From contig JAYVTO010000304.1 of NCBI GenBank assembly GCA_043788745.1, positions 1-28,486 of the forward strand: DNA of 28,486 nt. Direction: 5' to 3'. Position numbers and translations under genes: made by a program. The notes under the pieces were generated by a model that searched no databases, was not told where the DNA came from, and was given only the letters and a program-made list of their open reading frames with translations. Below are positions 8,419 through 15,514 of this stretch, in pieces. The DNA is from JBBQWZ01 sp043788745 (GTDB lineage Bacteria; Acidobacteriota; Terriglobia; Bryobacterales; Bryobacteraceae). Within the stretch, counting starts at the first letter, position 1; each line of letters begins with the position of its first letter.

Positions 8419-9591
8419 CTACTCGGATGCCAGCAGCCGGCTAACGCCTTCGTGAAACGTTTCAGCTTCGGTCAACAGGCTGACCACAAGGAAAGCTTCT
8501 TGCTCGAAGTCGTAGAAGTAGCCCGGCTGCACTTGCACGTTGCGATGATCCAAGAGGTCGAGTACCCACTGTTCTTCCGGGCGAGTTCGCGGCACGCGCA
8601 GCGTTGCGCACCAGCCGCCTTGCACGTTCAGAAGCTGAAAGGCCGAGTCGCGGTCGAGGCTTGACTGCAGGTAGGCCAGGTTTTCGGCAGTCCGCGCAGC
8701 GATCTGCCGCTGCACTTCCTCACCGGCTTCGAGCAATAGCGGAAGCGCAAACTGCACGGGCGTCGCAACCGAAAGGTAGGTGTCCGCGATGAGTTCCAGG
8801 CGATCCATCGCCTGCTGTGCGCCTACGCCGCCGCAAACAAGCCAGCCGCACTTGAGTTGCGGCAGACCCGCAACTTTCGACAACCCGCTCAGGCAGAACG
8901 TGAGTACATCGTGCACTCCGGTTAGCGTGTGGACGCGATCCGGCGCGTGGCCGAAGCCGTAGTCGGCGAAGACCTCATCGGAGATGATGGCGATGCCCAT
9001 GCGCACGCACAGCGCGGTCAATCGCGTCAGTTCCGCGCGCTTGAGAAACGAACCGGTCGGATTGTTCGGATTCACCAGAACGATCGCGCGCGTATGCGCA
9101 GTGATGAGCGACGCTAACGCCTCGAAATCGATGTGCCAGTCGCCGTCGTACCGCAGGGGATACTGTTTAACCCCAACCGATTCGAGCGCGGCGAGAAATT
9201 CAAACAGGGGATACGAAGGGCGGGGAACCAACACTTCATCGCCGGGATCGCATAGCAGCTTGAACAAATACGCATACGCTTCGCTCGTTGACGCAGTGAT
9301 CAGGATGCGAGCCGGATGCACGTTCTGCCCACGCGCGGCGTAATACTGGCTCGCCGCTTCGCGCGCCGTTACCAGGCCGCAGGGGTTCGGGTCGTAGGAC
9401 ATCGCGCGGGGATCGGCGAGCGTGGCGAGAAGCTTCTCGTCCGGATACGCGAAACCCGCTCGCGTGGGGTTCGATGCGGTGAGATCGAAGACTCGTGTAC
9501 CATCGTGCCGCTTGGCTTCGATCAGAGCGGAGATCGAGTTCGGTTGCAGATCCTCGGGCAAGCGCCGCGAGAACCGGAATCCGGGATGCAT
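8419..9591 (-). CDS. Class I/II pyridoxal-phosphate aminotransferase
   Basis: A 390-residue fold-type I PLP enzyme. It shows the substrate/cofactor pieces of the family: NPNNPTG at about 174-180, SDEVFADY at about 204-211, and the Schiff-base lysine Lys239 in SGLSKVAGLP. YPLF near 127-130 and the C-terminal region complete the small domain. Family members transfer amino groups from aspartate, alanine or aromatic amino acids to 2-oxo acids; which one is not clear. The ATG at 9591 shares a base with the TGA of the upstream S66 peptidase gene (TGATG), so translation is probably coupled. Confidence 0.92.
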   Translation of the reverse strand: MHPGFRFSRRLPEDLQPNSISALIEAKRHDGTRVFDLTASNPTRAGFAYPDEKLLATLADPRAMSYDPNPCGLVTAREAASQYYAARGQNVHPARILITASTSEAYAYLFKLLCDPGDEVLVPRPSYPLFEFLAALESVGVKQYPLRYDGDWHIDFEALASLITAHTRAIVLVNPNNPTGSFLKRAELTRLTALCVRMGIAIISDEVFADYGFGHAPDRVHTLTGVHDVLTFCLSGLSKVAGLPQLKCGWLVCGGVGAQQAMDRLELIADTYLSVATPVQFALPLLLEAGEEVQRQIAARTAENLAYLQSSLDRDSAFQLLNVQGGWCATLRVPRTRPEEQWVLDLLDHRNVQVQPGYFYDFEQEAFLVVSLLTEAETFHEGVSRLLASE

Positions 9592-10613
9592 CAGACGCAG
9601 GCCGCCTCTTCCATGGTCAGCGTGCCGCGATCCGCGTCGAGCGTAGCCTGCACGCCAATGGGCAGCGTCAATTGATCGTCCGTGTGGCCGATCGTGAGGC
9701 CGCTGAGCACCGGCGTCTTCAGGGTTTTGAAAATCGCGTCAACGGTTTCGCTCAATCCGAACGGCGACGCGGTAGATGGCTTGTAGTCCCGTACGCCGCA
9801 TTCGTTGCACTCGCCCCAGATGATCCCCGCCGCCTGATCGAGTTTTCCCGCGAGGCGCAAGTGCGTGAGCATCCGGTCGACGCTATAGGCTTGCTCTTCG
9901 ACGTCTTCGAGAAACAGAATCTTTCCGCGCGTGTCGATCTCATACGGCGTGCCAAGTGTGGCGCAAATCAGCGACAGATTGCCTCCGGTCAGAGCGCCCG
10001 ACGCTTTGCCTCCCCGAATCGCGCGCAGCGAATGAGCGGGGCGCAACGGGTTCGATTCCGGCGGGTTGGTCAACGCGCCGAGCGGAACCGTCCCAAAGAG
10101 CGCTCGGCGATAGCAATCCTGTGTGTAGGCGGTGAATCGCGATGTCGTCACGGGGCCGTGGAAAGTGACCAAGCCCGCCTTGCGCTGAATCGCCAGGTGC
10201 AGCGCCGTAATGTCGCTGTATCCGATGAACACTTTCGGATTCTTGCGAATCAACTGGTAATCGATTCGGTCCAGCAGTTGTCCGGCGCCGTACCCGCCCC
10301 GCACACAGAAAACGCCGCGCACTTGGGAATCGGCAAACATCCCGTGGAGGTCCGCCACGCGATCGGCAATTGTTTCGGCGAAATTCGCACGCTTGCCGAC
10401 GTTCGCACCCCACTTGGGAATCAGGCCGAAATAGCGAATGGTGCGCTCGACTACGGCCATGCGATCCGGCTCCATAACCGGCGTCGATGGCGTAATCAGT
10501 CCGACGGTGTCGCCCTGCTTTAGTGCGCGCGGCTTCACGAGCCCGGTTCCCGGCTGGGCCACCGCGGAGGCCGCCAAGGAGCCGACAATCCCAAGAAAGT
10601 TTCTACGATCCAT
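9591..10613 (-). CDS. S66 family LD-carboxypeptidase-like protein, exported
   Basis: Residues 1-20 form a signal with a twin arginine (DRRNFLG), suggesting Tat export. The mature 320 residues match the LD-carboxypeptidase A / microcin-immunity MccF fold: GDTVGLITPSTP near 34-45, RGGYGAG at 105-111, the nucleophile elbow GYSD with Ser133, TGGNLSLI, a glutamate in FLEDVEE and a histidine in IGHTDDQLTLP, forming a Ser-Glu-His triad. Canonical members cut the L,D bond of murein tetrapeptides during recycling in the cytoplasm; a version with an export signal more likely acts on extracytoplasmic murein peptides. It is first gene of a two-gene unit with the aminotransferase. Confidence 0.9.
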   Translation of the reverse strand: MDRRNFLGIVGSLAASAVAQPGTGLVKPRALKQGDTVGLITPSTPVMEPDRMAVVERTIRYFGLIPKWGANVGKRANFAETIADRVADLHGMFADSQVRGVFCVRGGYGAGQLLDRIDYQLIRKNPKVFIGYSDITALHLAIQRKAGLVTFHGPVTTSRFTAYTQDCYRRALFGTVPLGALTNPPESNPLRPAHSLRAIRGGKASGALTGGNLSLICATLGTPYEIDTRGKILFLEDVEEQAYSVDRMLTHLRLAGKLDQAAGIIWGECNECGVRDYKPSTASPFGLSETVDAIFKTLKTPVLSGLTIGHTDDQLTLPIGVQATLDADRGTLTMEEAACV

Positions 10614-10647
10614 CGCCCCTTATGCTAGCAACGCGCCGAGGGAACGG

Positions 10648-11622
10648 CTACTTCTCTTCGGCAATGATGCTGACGCTTATCTGACCAGCCGTGCCGCCAA
10701 CCGTCACGTGGACCTTACGGCCCTTGCCTGCGTCCGATGCTTCGATCTGGCCCCCGAACTCGGACACCAGCGTCTCTTTCACGTCAAAGCCCGCGCTCTT
10801 CAAGGCGTCTTTGTAATAGCCGATGACCTTGGCGATGCTGTCCGATGTCTGATAGCCGAAGATGTACTTGCTGCCATCGTTGTTGTCGGTGGTCACGCCC
10901 TGCGGCGAGGAACCCGGATACGTCGGAACCCAGGCGGGCGTTGTGTTCTCGCCAAATTTCACCGTGCCGTCCGGGCTCTTGATCTCCACCTTGCCGCCCG
11001 GGCCGTCGCCGGTAACCTTCAATACTTCGTTGCCCGTGTCGTCGATCACGCTGAACTTCTTGCGCTCCGCATCCCACTTCATCGTGATGACCTTGCCGGT
11101 GGATCTCTCTCGGATGCGCACGACGCCGGTCTGGTCGTCGGTCGAGATCACCTCTGCATCCGGATTCAGCGCGGTCGCCATCTTCGCAAGCGCGGCCGCC
11201 GGATTCTTCTGCATCAGTTCCGGATCGAATCCGGCGCGCTTCACCGCCTGATAGCCGATGAATACGGTGGCTCCGACGGCGATAATGCCCAGCACGAAGA
11301 GACCGCCGACGATGCCGAGCACCCACCAGAGGACATTCGACTTTTTCGGCGGAGCGCCGCCTGGTTGGCCATACTGCTGCTGATACTGCTGCTGGCCGGG
11401 ATCCGGATAGCCCTGTTGCGGGTAGCTCTGTTGCGGGTAGCCCTGTTGTGGGTAGCCCTGTTGCGGGTAGCCCTGTTGCGGGTAGCCCTGTTGCGGGTAG
11501 CCCTGTTGTGGGTAGCCTTGTTGTGGGTAGCCTTGTTGTGGGTAGCCTTGCGCGGGTTGACCCTCGGGAGGATTCCCTTGCTGCGGCTGTTGCGGACCGG
11601 TAGGTGGCTGGTTCGGATCCAT
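10648..11622 (-). CDS. Single-pass membrane protein with Q/P/G-rich repeat N-terminus, unknown function
   Basis: A 324-residue protein with three parts. Residues 1-95 are a low-complexity segment dominated by ten five-residue units QGYPQ (residues 25-74, one QSYPQ variant), followed by a Gln/Tyr-rich stretch. A single hydrophobic helix at about 96-120 (WWVLGIVGGLFVLGII) is probably the membrane anchor. The C-terminal 200 residues form a soluble domain with PDGTVKFGE, VPTYPGS and a final beta-rich half (SKYIFGYQTSD, AKVIGYYKDAL). With Lys residues just before the helix, an N-terminus-in topology is likely, placing the C-terminal domain outside. I do not recognise the C-terminal domain beyond resemblance to acidobacterial hypothetical proteins. 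Confidence 0.85.
   Translation of the reverse strand: MDPNQPPTGPQQPQQGNPPEGQPAQGYPQQGYPQQGYPQQGYPQQGYPQQGYPQQGYPQQGYPQQSYPQQGYPDPGQQQYQQQYGQPGGAPPKKSNVLWWVLGIVGGLFVLGIIAVGATVFIGYQAVKRAGFDPELMQKNPAAALAKMATALNPDAEVISTDDQTGVVRIRERSTGKVITMKWDAERKKFSVIDDTGNEVLKVTGDGPGGKVEIKSPDGTVKFGENTTPAWVPTYPGSSPQGVTTDNNDGSKYIFGYQTSDSIAKVIGYYKDALKSAGFDVKETLVSEFGGQIEASDAGKGRKVHVTVGGTAGQISVSIIAEEK
11405..11554 (-). repeat. 15-bp coding minisatellite, ten units
   Basis: Ten head-to-tail 15-base units (plus-strand form GGGTAGCCCTGTTGC and close variants) encode the QGYPQ repeats of the membrane protein. Most differences are third-position T/C changes, and the most similar units are adjacent, as expected for slippage or unequal exchange. 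The unit length is a multiple of three, so copy-number change keeps the frame. Confidence 0.92.
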
Positions 11623-11696
11623 GCCCGCATCATACTCTATTTATTTCTCCGCGTCCGTCGGGAACCAGTGACATCAGCCAGACCTGTTTTAATAGG

Positions 11697-12527
11697 ATGA
11701 TCGTGATTTCGCGCCGCACTCTTCTTGCCTCGCTCGCTTCACTGTCTGCGTCCGCGCAGCGGAGCGACATCTTGACGCTGCCTCCGCCGCCTCCCGACGA
11801 AGAGCCTCGCTACGGCGACCACGAATTCGCGCTGGGCGAACTTCGCCTGCCGAAGTCGAAGGGGCCGCATCCCGTCCTCATCGTGATCCACGGCGGCTAC
11901 TGGCGCGCCGCCTACGATCGCAAACACATCGGCCATCTTTGCGCGGCATTCACGGCGAAAGGTCTCGCGACCTGGAGCCTGGAGTATCGCCGCCTCGGTA
12001 ATGCCGGCGGCGGTTGGCCGGGTACATTCAACGATATTGTGAAGGGCGCGGACGCCGTCGAAAAGATGGCTGCCAAGTACAAACTGGATGACAAACGGGT
12101 CGCGGTTATCGGCCATTCCGCCGGCGGTCATCTCGCTTTGTGGCTTGCCGCGCAGCGGCCGAACTTGTCAGGTACGATTGCACTCGCGCCAGTAGCCGAC
12201 CTGCGGCGCGGATTTGAATTGAAGCTCTCGCGAGGGGTCGTTGGCGACTTGCTCGGCGGATCGCCTTCCGAAGTTCCGGAGCGCTACGCCAAAGCTTCGC
12301 CCATCGAACTGCTGCCCATCAAGCCGCCGCAGCGTCTGATCCACGGAATCGACGACGACATCGTACCGATCGAGGTCAGCCGCCGCTACGCCGACGCGGC
12401 GCACTCCAGAGGTTCGGACGCCGCGCTTACCGAAGTCCCGGCCTGCGGACATTTCGAACTCATCGATCCGCGATCAAAGGCGTGGAGCGTGGTCGAGCAG
12501 AAAACCATGAGGAGTTTCGCATCATGA
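11697..12527 (+). CDS. Exported alpha/beta hydrolase (esterase/lipase-like)
   Basis: About 276 residues. The N-terminus SRRTLLASLASLSASAQ reads as a signal peptide, possibly Tat-type. The hydrolase domain has the oxyanion HGGYW at about 65-69, the nucleophile elbow GHSAGG with Ser141, an acid in HGIDDDIVP and a histidine in CGHFEL near the C-terminus. The HGGxW oxyanion motif is shared with kynurenine formamidase-like and BD-FAE-type esterases. The exact ester or amide substrate is not known. Start: ATG 11697 gives a good signal peptide; GTG 11703 is an alternative with AGGA in front. The stop overlaps the ATG of the following SDR gene (ATGA), so the two form an operon. Confidence 0.88.
   Translation: MIVISRRTLLASLASLSASAQRSDILTLPPPPPDEEPRYGDHEFALGELRLPKSKGPHPVLIVIHGGYWRAAYDRKHIGHLCAAFTAKGLATWSLEYRRLGNAGGGWPGTFNDIVKGADAVEKMAAKYKLDDKRVAVIGHSAGGHLALWLAAQRPNLSGTIALAPVADLRRGFELKLSRGVVGDLLGGSPSEVPERYAKASPIELLPIKPPQRLIHGIDDDIVPIEVSRRYADAAHSRGSDAALTEVPACGHFELIDPRSKAWSVVEQKTMRSFAS
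12509..12514 (+). promoter_or_regulatory. Ribosome binding site of the atypical SDR gene
   Basis: GAGGAG lies nine bases before ATG 12524, inside the end of the hydrolase gene. It decides the start of the SDR, since an earlier in-frame start would place the N-terminus 14 residues before the Rossmann strand. Confidence 0.6.
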
Positions 12528-13315
12528 ATCTCGAGCTGAAAGACAAAGTCGCGGTCGTCGCAGCGTCCAGCCAGGGCCTGGGCAAAGCCGTTGCCATGGG
12601 CCTCGCGCGCGAAGGCGCGAAGGTTGCGCTCTGCGCCCGCGGCGCCGAAGCGCTCGACGCTACTGCCGAAGAGATCCGGCGCGAGACCGGAGCGCACGTC
12701 TTCGCGGCACCCGCCGACGTTACCGCCGAATCGCGCGTCCGAAGCTACGTCGATCAAGTTCTTGATCACTTCGGAAAGATCGACATTTGCGTCGCCAACG
12801 CCGGAGGCCCGCCTGCGAAGCCATTCGATCAAACGACATCGGACGAATGGCGTCGCGCGATCGATCTCAATTTCCTGAGCACTCTCTATCTGGCGCAAGC
12901 CACCTTGCCGTACATGAAGCAACAGCGCTGGGGCCGTTTCGTCGCCATCACCTCCGTGTCGATCAAGCAGCCGTTGCCGAACATGGCGCTGTCGAACTCC
13001 GTGCGCTCGGCCGTGACAGGGCTGATGAAGACGCTGTCGACTGAGTACGCGCCGTTCAACGTTTTAGTGAACAACGTCTGCCCCGGTTACACGGCGACTG
13101 CGCGCCTCGCCGGTCTCGCGGCAGCGCTCGCGAAAGCCGATGGCAGCACTCCGGATGAAGCCGCCTCCCGTTGGACCGCGCAAATTCCCCTCGGCCGCCT
13201 TGCGACGCCGGAAGAGTTCGCGGATGCCGTTGTCTTCTTGTGCTCCGAGCGCGCGAGCTACATCACCGGCGTGTCGCTTGCAGTGGACGGTGGGTTCTCG
13301 AAGGGAATCTTTTAG
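12524..13315 (+). CDS. Atypical SDR family protein lacking the YxxxK pair
   Basis: A 263-residue FabG-like protein. The Rossmann loop reads AASSQGLG (13-20) instead of TGxxxGxG, ANAGG is at 91-95 and Asn116 is kept in the DLNFLS segment. Ser144 sits at the usual catalytic serine position (TSVS), but where YxxxK is expected the sequence reads SNSVR (157-161): Tyr is Ser157 and Lys is Arg161. The C-terminus (ASYITGVSLAVDGGFSKG) is a classical SDR tail. An SDR subgroup with this ALSN..R pattern exists, so the change is unlikely to be an error. The enzyme may use a different mechanism or be non-catalytic. It is translationally coupled to the hydrolase. Confidence 0.88.
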   Translation: MNLELKDKVAVVAASSQGLGKAVAMGLAREGAKVALCARGAEALDATAEEIRRETGAHVFAAPADVTAESRVRSYVDQVLDHFGKIDICVANAGGPPAKPFDQTTSDEWRRAIDLNFLSTLYLAQATLPYMKQQRWGRFVAITSVSIKQPLPNMALSNSVRSAVTGLMKTLSTEYAPFNVLVNNVCPGYTATARLAGLAAALAKADGSTPDEAASRWTAQIPLGRLATPEEFADAVVFLCSERASYITGVSLAVDGGFSKGIF

Positions 13316-13388
13316 ATAAATGCGCCGGCCTACTCCGGCACTCATCGATCGAATCGCCAATCGCGTTCGATAACGCAGGGATAGCACC

Positions 13389-13411
13389 GAACCGCGACCG
13401 TTAGGGAGCGG
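13389..13411 (-). repeat. Dispersed short repeat, copy 2
   Basis: The minus strand reads CCGCTCCCTAACGGTCGCGG then TTC, matching copy 1 at most positions. It lies in the 132-base spacer (13316-13447) between the SDR and hicB genes, which run convergently. Translated on the minus strand it gives LPNGRGSV, another string I recall from spurious acidobacterial proteins. Nothing else was identified in this spacer. Confidence 0.55.
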
Positions 13412-13447
13412 ACACCATACTTGCGGCATTTGCGCCGTATTAAAACA

Positions 13448-13882
13448 TTAGGCTGCGTCGCGAACCTCAATACTCAGGTGCTTGCCAAGCGCAACGAACG
13501 CTGCCTCAATGCGATCAAAGCGCGAACGATGGCGTAACGAAAATAGCCGGTCAATGTGCGTTTTCGGAATTCCGATCCGTCGCGCAAACTCGGACTTCCG
13601 AAGGTGCGACCGAAGAAATTCCAAATAAAGATCGGCCTTTGCGGATTGCAGCACTGTCAACGGAACGGGACGGTACTTCGCGCCGCGCCTCCGCAACGGA
13701 ACCGGCAATGGCTTGCCTTGCCGGATGAAATCCATGATCGTCAGGACCAACAGATCCCGCGCCATGATCATCGCCTCTTCGTCCGTTTCCCCCTGCGTCG
13801 CTCCGTAGCCAAAGTCGGGGAACGTCACCACGTAACCGCCAGCGTCCCGGTCGGGTTCGAATCGTGCCAAATAGTCTTCCAA
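13448..13882 (-). CDS. hicB: HicB-type antitoxin with C-terminal DNA-binding domain
   Basis: A 144-residue protein. The N-terminal half is the partial RNase-H-like HicB fold: GGYVVTFPDFG at about 15-25 followed by GETDEEAMIMARDLL, which in the family binds and masks the HicA toxin. The C-terminal half (about 90-140) contains a helix-turn-helix-like segment, SEFARRIGIPKTHIDRLF, typical of HicB proteins that bind their own operator. The start is TTG 13882, the first possible codon after the in-frame TGA that ends hicA, with AGGG just upstream. The reading frame is intact although the toxin gene in front of it is broken. It is therefore likely a repressor without a working partner. Confidence 0.85.
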   Translation of the reverse strand: MEDYLARFEPDRDAGGYVVTFPDFGYGATQGETDEEAMIMARDLLVLTIMDFIRQGKPLPVPLRRRGAKYRPVPLTVLQSAKADLYLEFLRSHLRKSEFARRIGIPKTHIDRLFSLRHRSRFDRIEAAFVALGKHLSIEVRDAA

Positions 13883-13888
13883 GCGCCC

Positions 13889-14069
13889 TCACATTCTCAG
13901 AGCCAGGTCCCGCAAAATACTCCGCAAGAGCCCCTTCTTAGATCTCTTTCGCGGGATGGCGAGGCATACGCGAAAGTCGCGACCCAAGAATGATCCGCGT
14001 AGGGCGGGATTCTTCCTCGAAAACGCAGCCCTGCCTCTTCAACCATCGTCTCAGCTCGCTGGCCGTCAC
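13889..14069 (-). pseudogene. hicA: HicA mRNA interferase toxin, frameshifted
   Basis: Reading the minus strand from GTG 14069 gives TASELRRWLKRQGC, then ILGSRLSRMPRHPAKEI, which aligns with E. coli HicA (RRWLESQGV, SVMPRHPCDEIK). A TAA at 13938-13940 stops this after 43 residues. Omitting one base at about 13940 restores KKGLLRSILRDLALRM and a TGA at 13889-13891, giving the normal length of about 59 residues, with the hicB TTG beginning six bases further on. The position where the family keeps its catalytic histidine reads SRPTR, i.e. proline. HicA normally cleaves mRNA; this copy looks dead twice over. An alternative ATG start is at 14087. Confidence 0.8.
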
Positions 14070-14079
14070 CGCATCAATC

Positions 14080-14097
14080 GTAACCATTTATGGTTAC
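14080..14097. promoter_or_regulatory. Perfect 18-bp palindrome, candidate HicB operator
   Basis: GTAACCAT-TT-ATGGTTAC has perfect 8-base arms around a two-base centre. It lies 11 bases before the hicA GTG start and 55 bases before the start of the divergent M20 amidohydrolase gene. HicB proteins with a C-terminal DNA-binding domain repress their operon by binding inverted repeats near the start, so this is the obvious candidate site. The assignment is inference; the palindrome itself is certain. Confidence 0.6.
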
Positions 14098-14152
14098 TGG
14101 GTCAAGGAACTGGCCACCGCCCTGGGATCGGACGCCGCGCTACCATCAAGAA

Positions 14153-15415
14153 ATGCGCTTCCTGCTCCTCGCTCTGGCGGCCGTTTCTTCCTACGCCCAA
14201 ACTCGCGACCAGCGAATCGCCCGGCTCGCCGACTCGATCAAGCAACAAGTCATCGACTGCCGGCGCGACCTCCACATGCATCCCGAGCTCTCGAATCGAG
14301 AGGAGCGCACTGCTCAGCTCGTCGCCGATAAGCTTCGCGCTCTTGGCTTCGATGACGTCAAAACGCAAGTGGGCAAGCACGGTGTCGTCGGATTACTGAA
14401 AGGCGCGAAGCCCGGCGGTGTAGTTGCCCTTCGTGCCGACATGGATGCGCTGCCGATCACCGAAGAAAACAACGTCCCCTACAAATCGCAGAATATCGGC
14501 GTGAAGCACGCCTGCGGACACGACGGCCATACTTCGATCCAACTGGGAGTCGCCGAAGTGCTCAGCAAAATGCGCAGCGATATTCAGGGAACAGTCAAGT
14601 TCATCTTCCAGCCCGCCGAAGAAGGCGCGCCCTTCGGCGAAAAAGGCGGCGCGAAATACATGATCGAGCAGGGTGTGCTTGAGAATCCGCGGCCTTCGGC
14701 GATTTTCGGATTGCACGTCGGCGCGCAAGTTCCCGTCGGCAAGGTCGCCTACAACTCCGGCGCTCTGCTCGCCTCCACCGACACCTTCGCGATCACCATC
14801 ACCGGGAAGACGGTCCACGGTGCGTACCCGCACGAAGGCATTGATGGCATCCAGGTTGCGGCACAAGTGATCCAGGCATTGCAGACCATCCGCAGCCGTC
14901 GCATTATCGCGAGCGAGCCGATGGTGCTGACCGTTGGAAAGATCGAAGGCGGCACGCGTAACAATATTCTGGCCGGCAAGGTCCGCATGGAAGGCACGCT
15001 TCGCACTTTGAACGAAGGTGTCCGGGAGCAAACCCGTACGCTGATGCGCCAGATCGGCAATGGAGTGGCGGAAGCCAATGGAGCGCAATTCGAACTCGAA
15101 TGGCTCGACGACAATCCGGTGACGTACAACGATCCCGCACTGACTGAGCAATCGCTTCCGTCGCTCGCGAGAATCTTCGGCACGAACAATCTCCTTAGGA
15201 CCGATCCGCAGATGGGCGGCGAAGATTTCGCCTACTACCAGAAAATCATTCCCGGCTTTTTCTATTTCCTCGGAGTCGGCAACGTAGCCAAGGGTCTCAC
15301 TGCGATCCAACACACGCCGATGTTCGATCTCGACGAAGACGCGCTCGGCATGGGAGTGAAGGCGGAGGCCACACTACTGCTCGATTACCTTGATCGCATC
15401 GCGCTGAAGAAATAA
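14153..15415 (+). CDS. M20 family amidohydrolase (M20D, hippurate/IAA-amino-acid hydrolase-like), exported
   Basis: A 420-residue protein. Residues 1-16 are a Sec signal peptide ending in YAQ. The metallopeptidase domain contains LHMHPELS at 40-47, RADMDALPI at 94-102 (metal-binding Asp), HACGHDGHT at 119-127 (Cys121 and His123 as metal ligands in the family) and QPAEEG at 154-159 (catalytic and metal glutamates). A dimerisation insert sits in the middle and GGEDFAYY near the C-terminus carries the last conserved residues. It hydrolyses N-acyl or aminoacyl amide bonds, probably in the periplasm. I chose ATG 14153 for the clean signal peptide; the ATG at 14090 falls inside the palindrome of the hic locus. 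Confidence 0.93.
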   Translation: MRFLLLALAAVSSYAQTRDQRIARLADSIKQQVIDCRRDLHMHPELSNREERTAQLVADKLRALGFDDVKTQVGKHGVVGLLKGAKPGGVVALRADMDALPITEENNVPYKSQNIGVKHACGHDGHTSIQLGVAEVLSKMRSDIQGTVKFIFQPAEEGAPFGEKGGAKYMIEQGVLENPRPSAIFGLHVGAQVPVGKVAYNSGALLASTDTFAITITGKTVHGAYPHEGIDGIQVAAQVIQALQTIRSRRIIASEPMVLTVGKIEGGTRNNILAGKVRMEGTLRTLNEGVREQTRTLMRQIGNGVAEANGAQFELEWLDDNPVTYNDPALTEQSLPSLARIFGTNNLLRTDPQMGGEDFAYYQKIIPGFFYFLGVGNVAKGLTAIQHTPMFDLDEDALGMGVKAEATLLLDYLDRIALKK

Positions 15416-15471
15416 CGGAGCCAGACCTAGTTGATGCGCGAACATAAGTTTCCGCTGACTACAATTCGAAA

Positions 15472-15491
15472 GAAACGCGAACGAAGTGAGC
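15472..15491 (-). repeat. Dispersed short repeat, copy 3
   Basis: The minus strand reads GCTCACTTCGTTCGCG then TTTC. It shares 16 consecutive bases (plus strand CGCGAACGAAGTGAGC) with copy 4 at 19165-19180. It lies in the 99-base spacer between the convergent amidohydrolase and site-2 protease genes. Confidence 0.5.
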
Positions 15492-15514
15492 AGATTATTC
15501 GCCGCGCTCCGCAC

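Noticed and set aside
10045..10062. tRNA T-arm-like GGGTTCGATTCCGG
   Set aside because: It lies inside the S66 peptidase coding sequence, and no acceptor stem or anticodon arm of a tRNA could be built around it.
14090..14152. Upstream ATG start for the M20 amidohydrolase
   Set aside because: It would put 21 non-conserved residues before a clear signal peptide and begins within the palindrome, so ATG 14153 is preferred.
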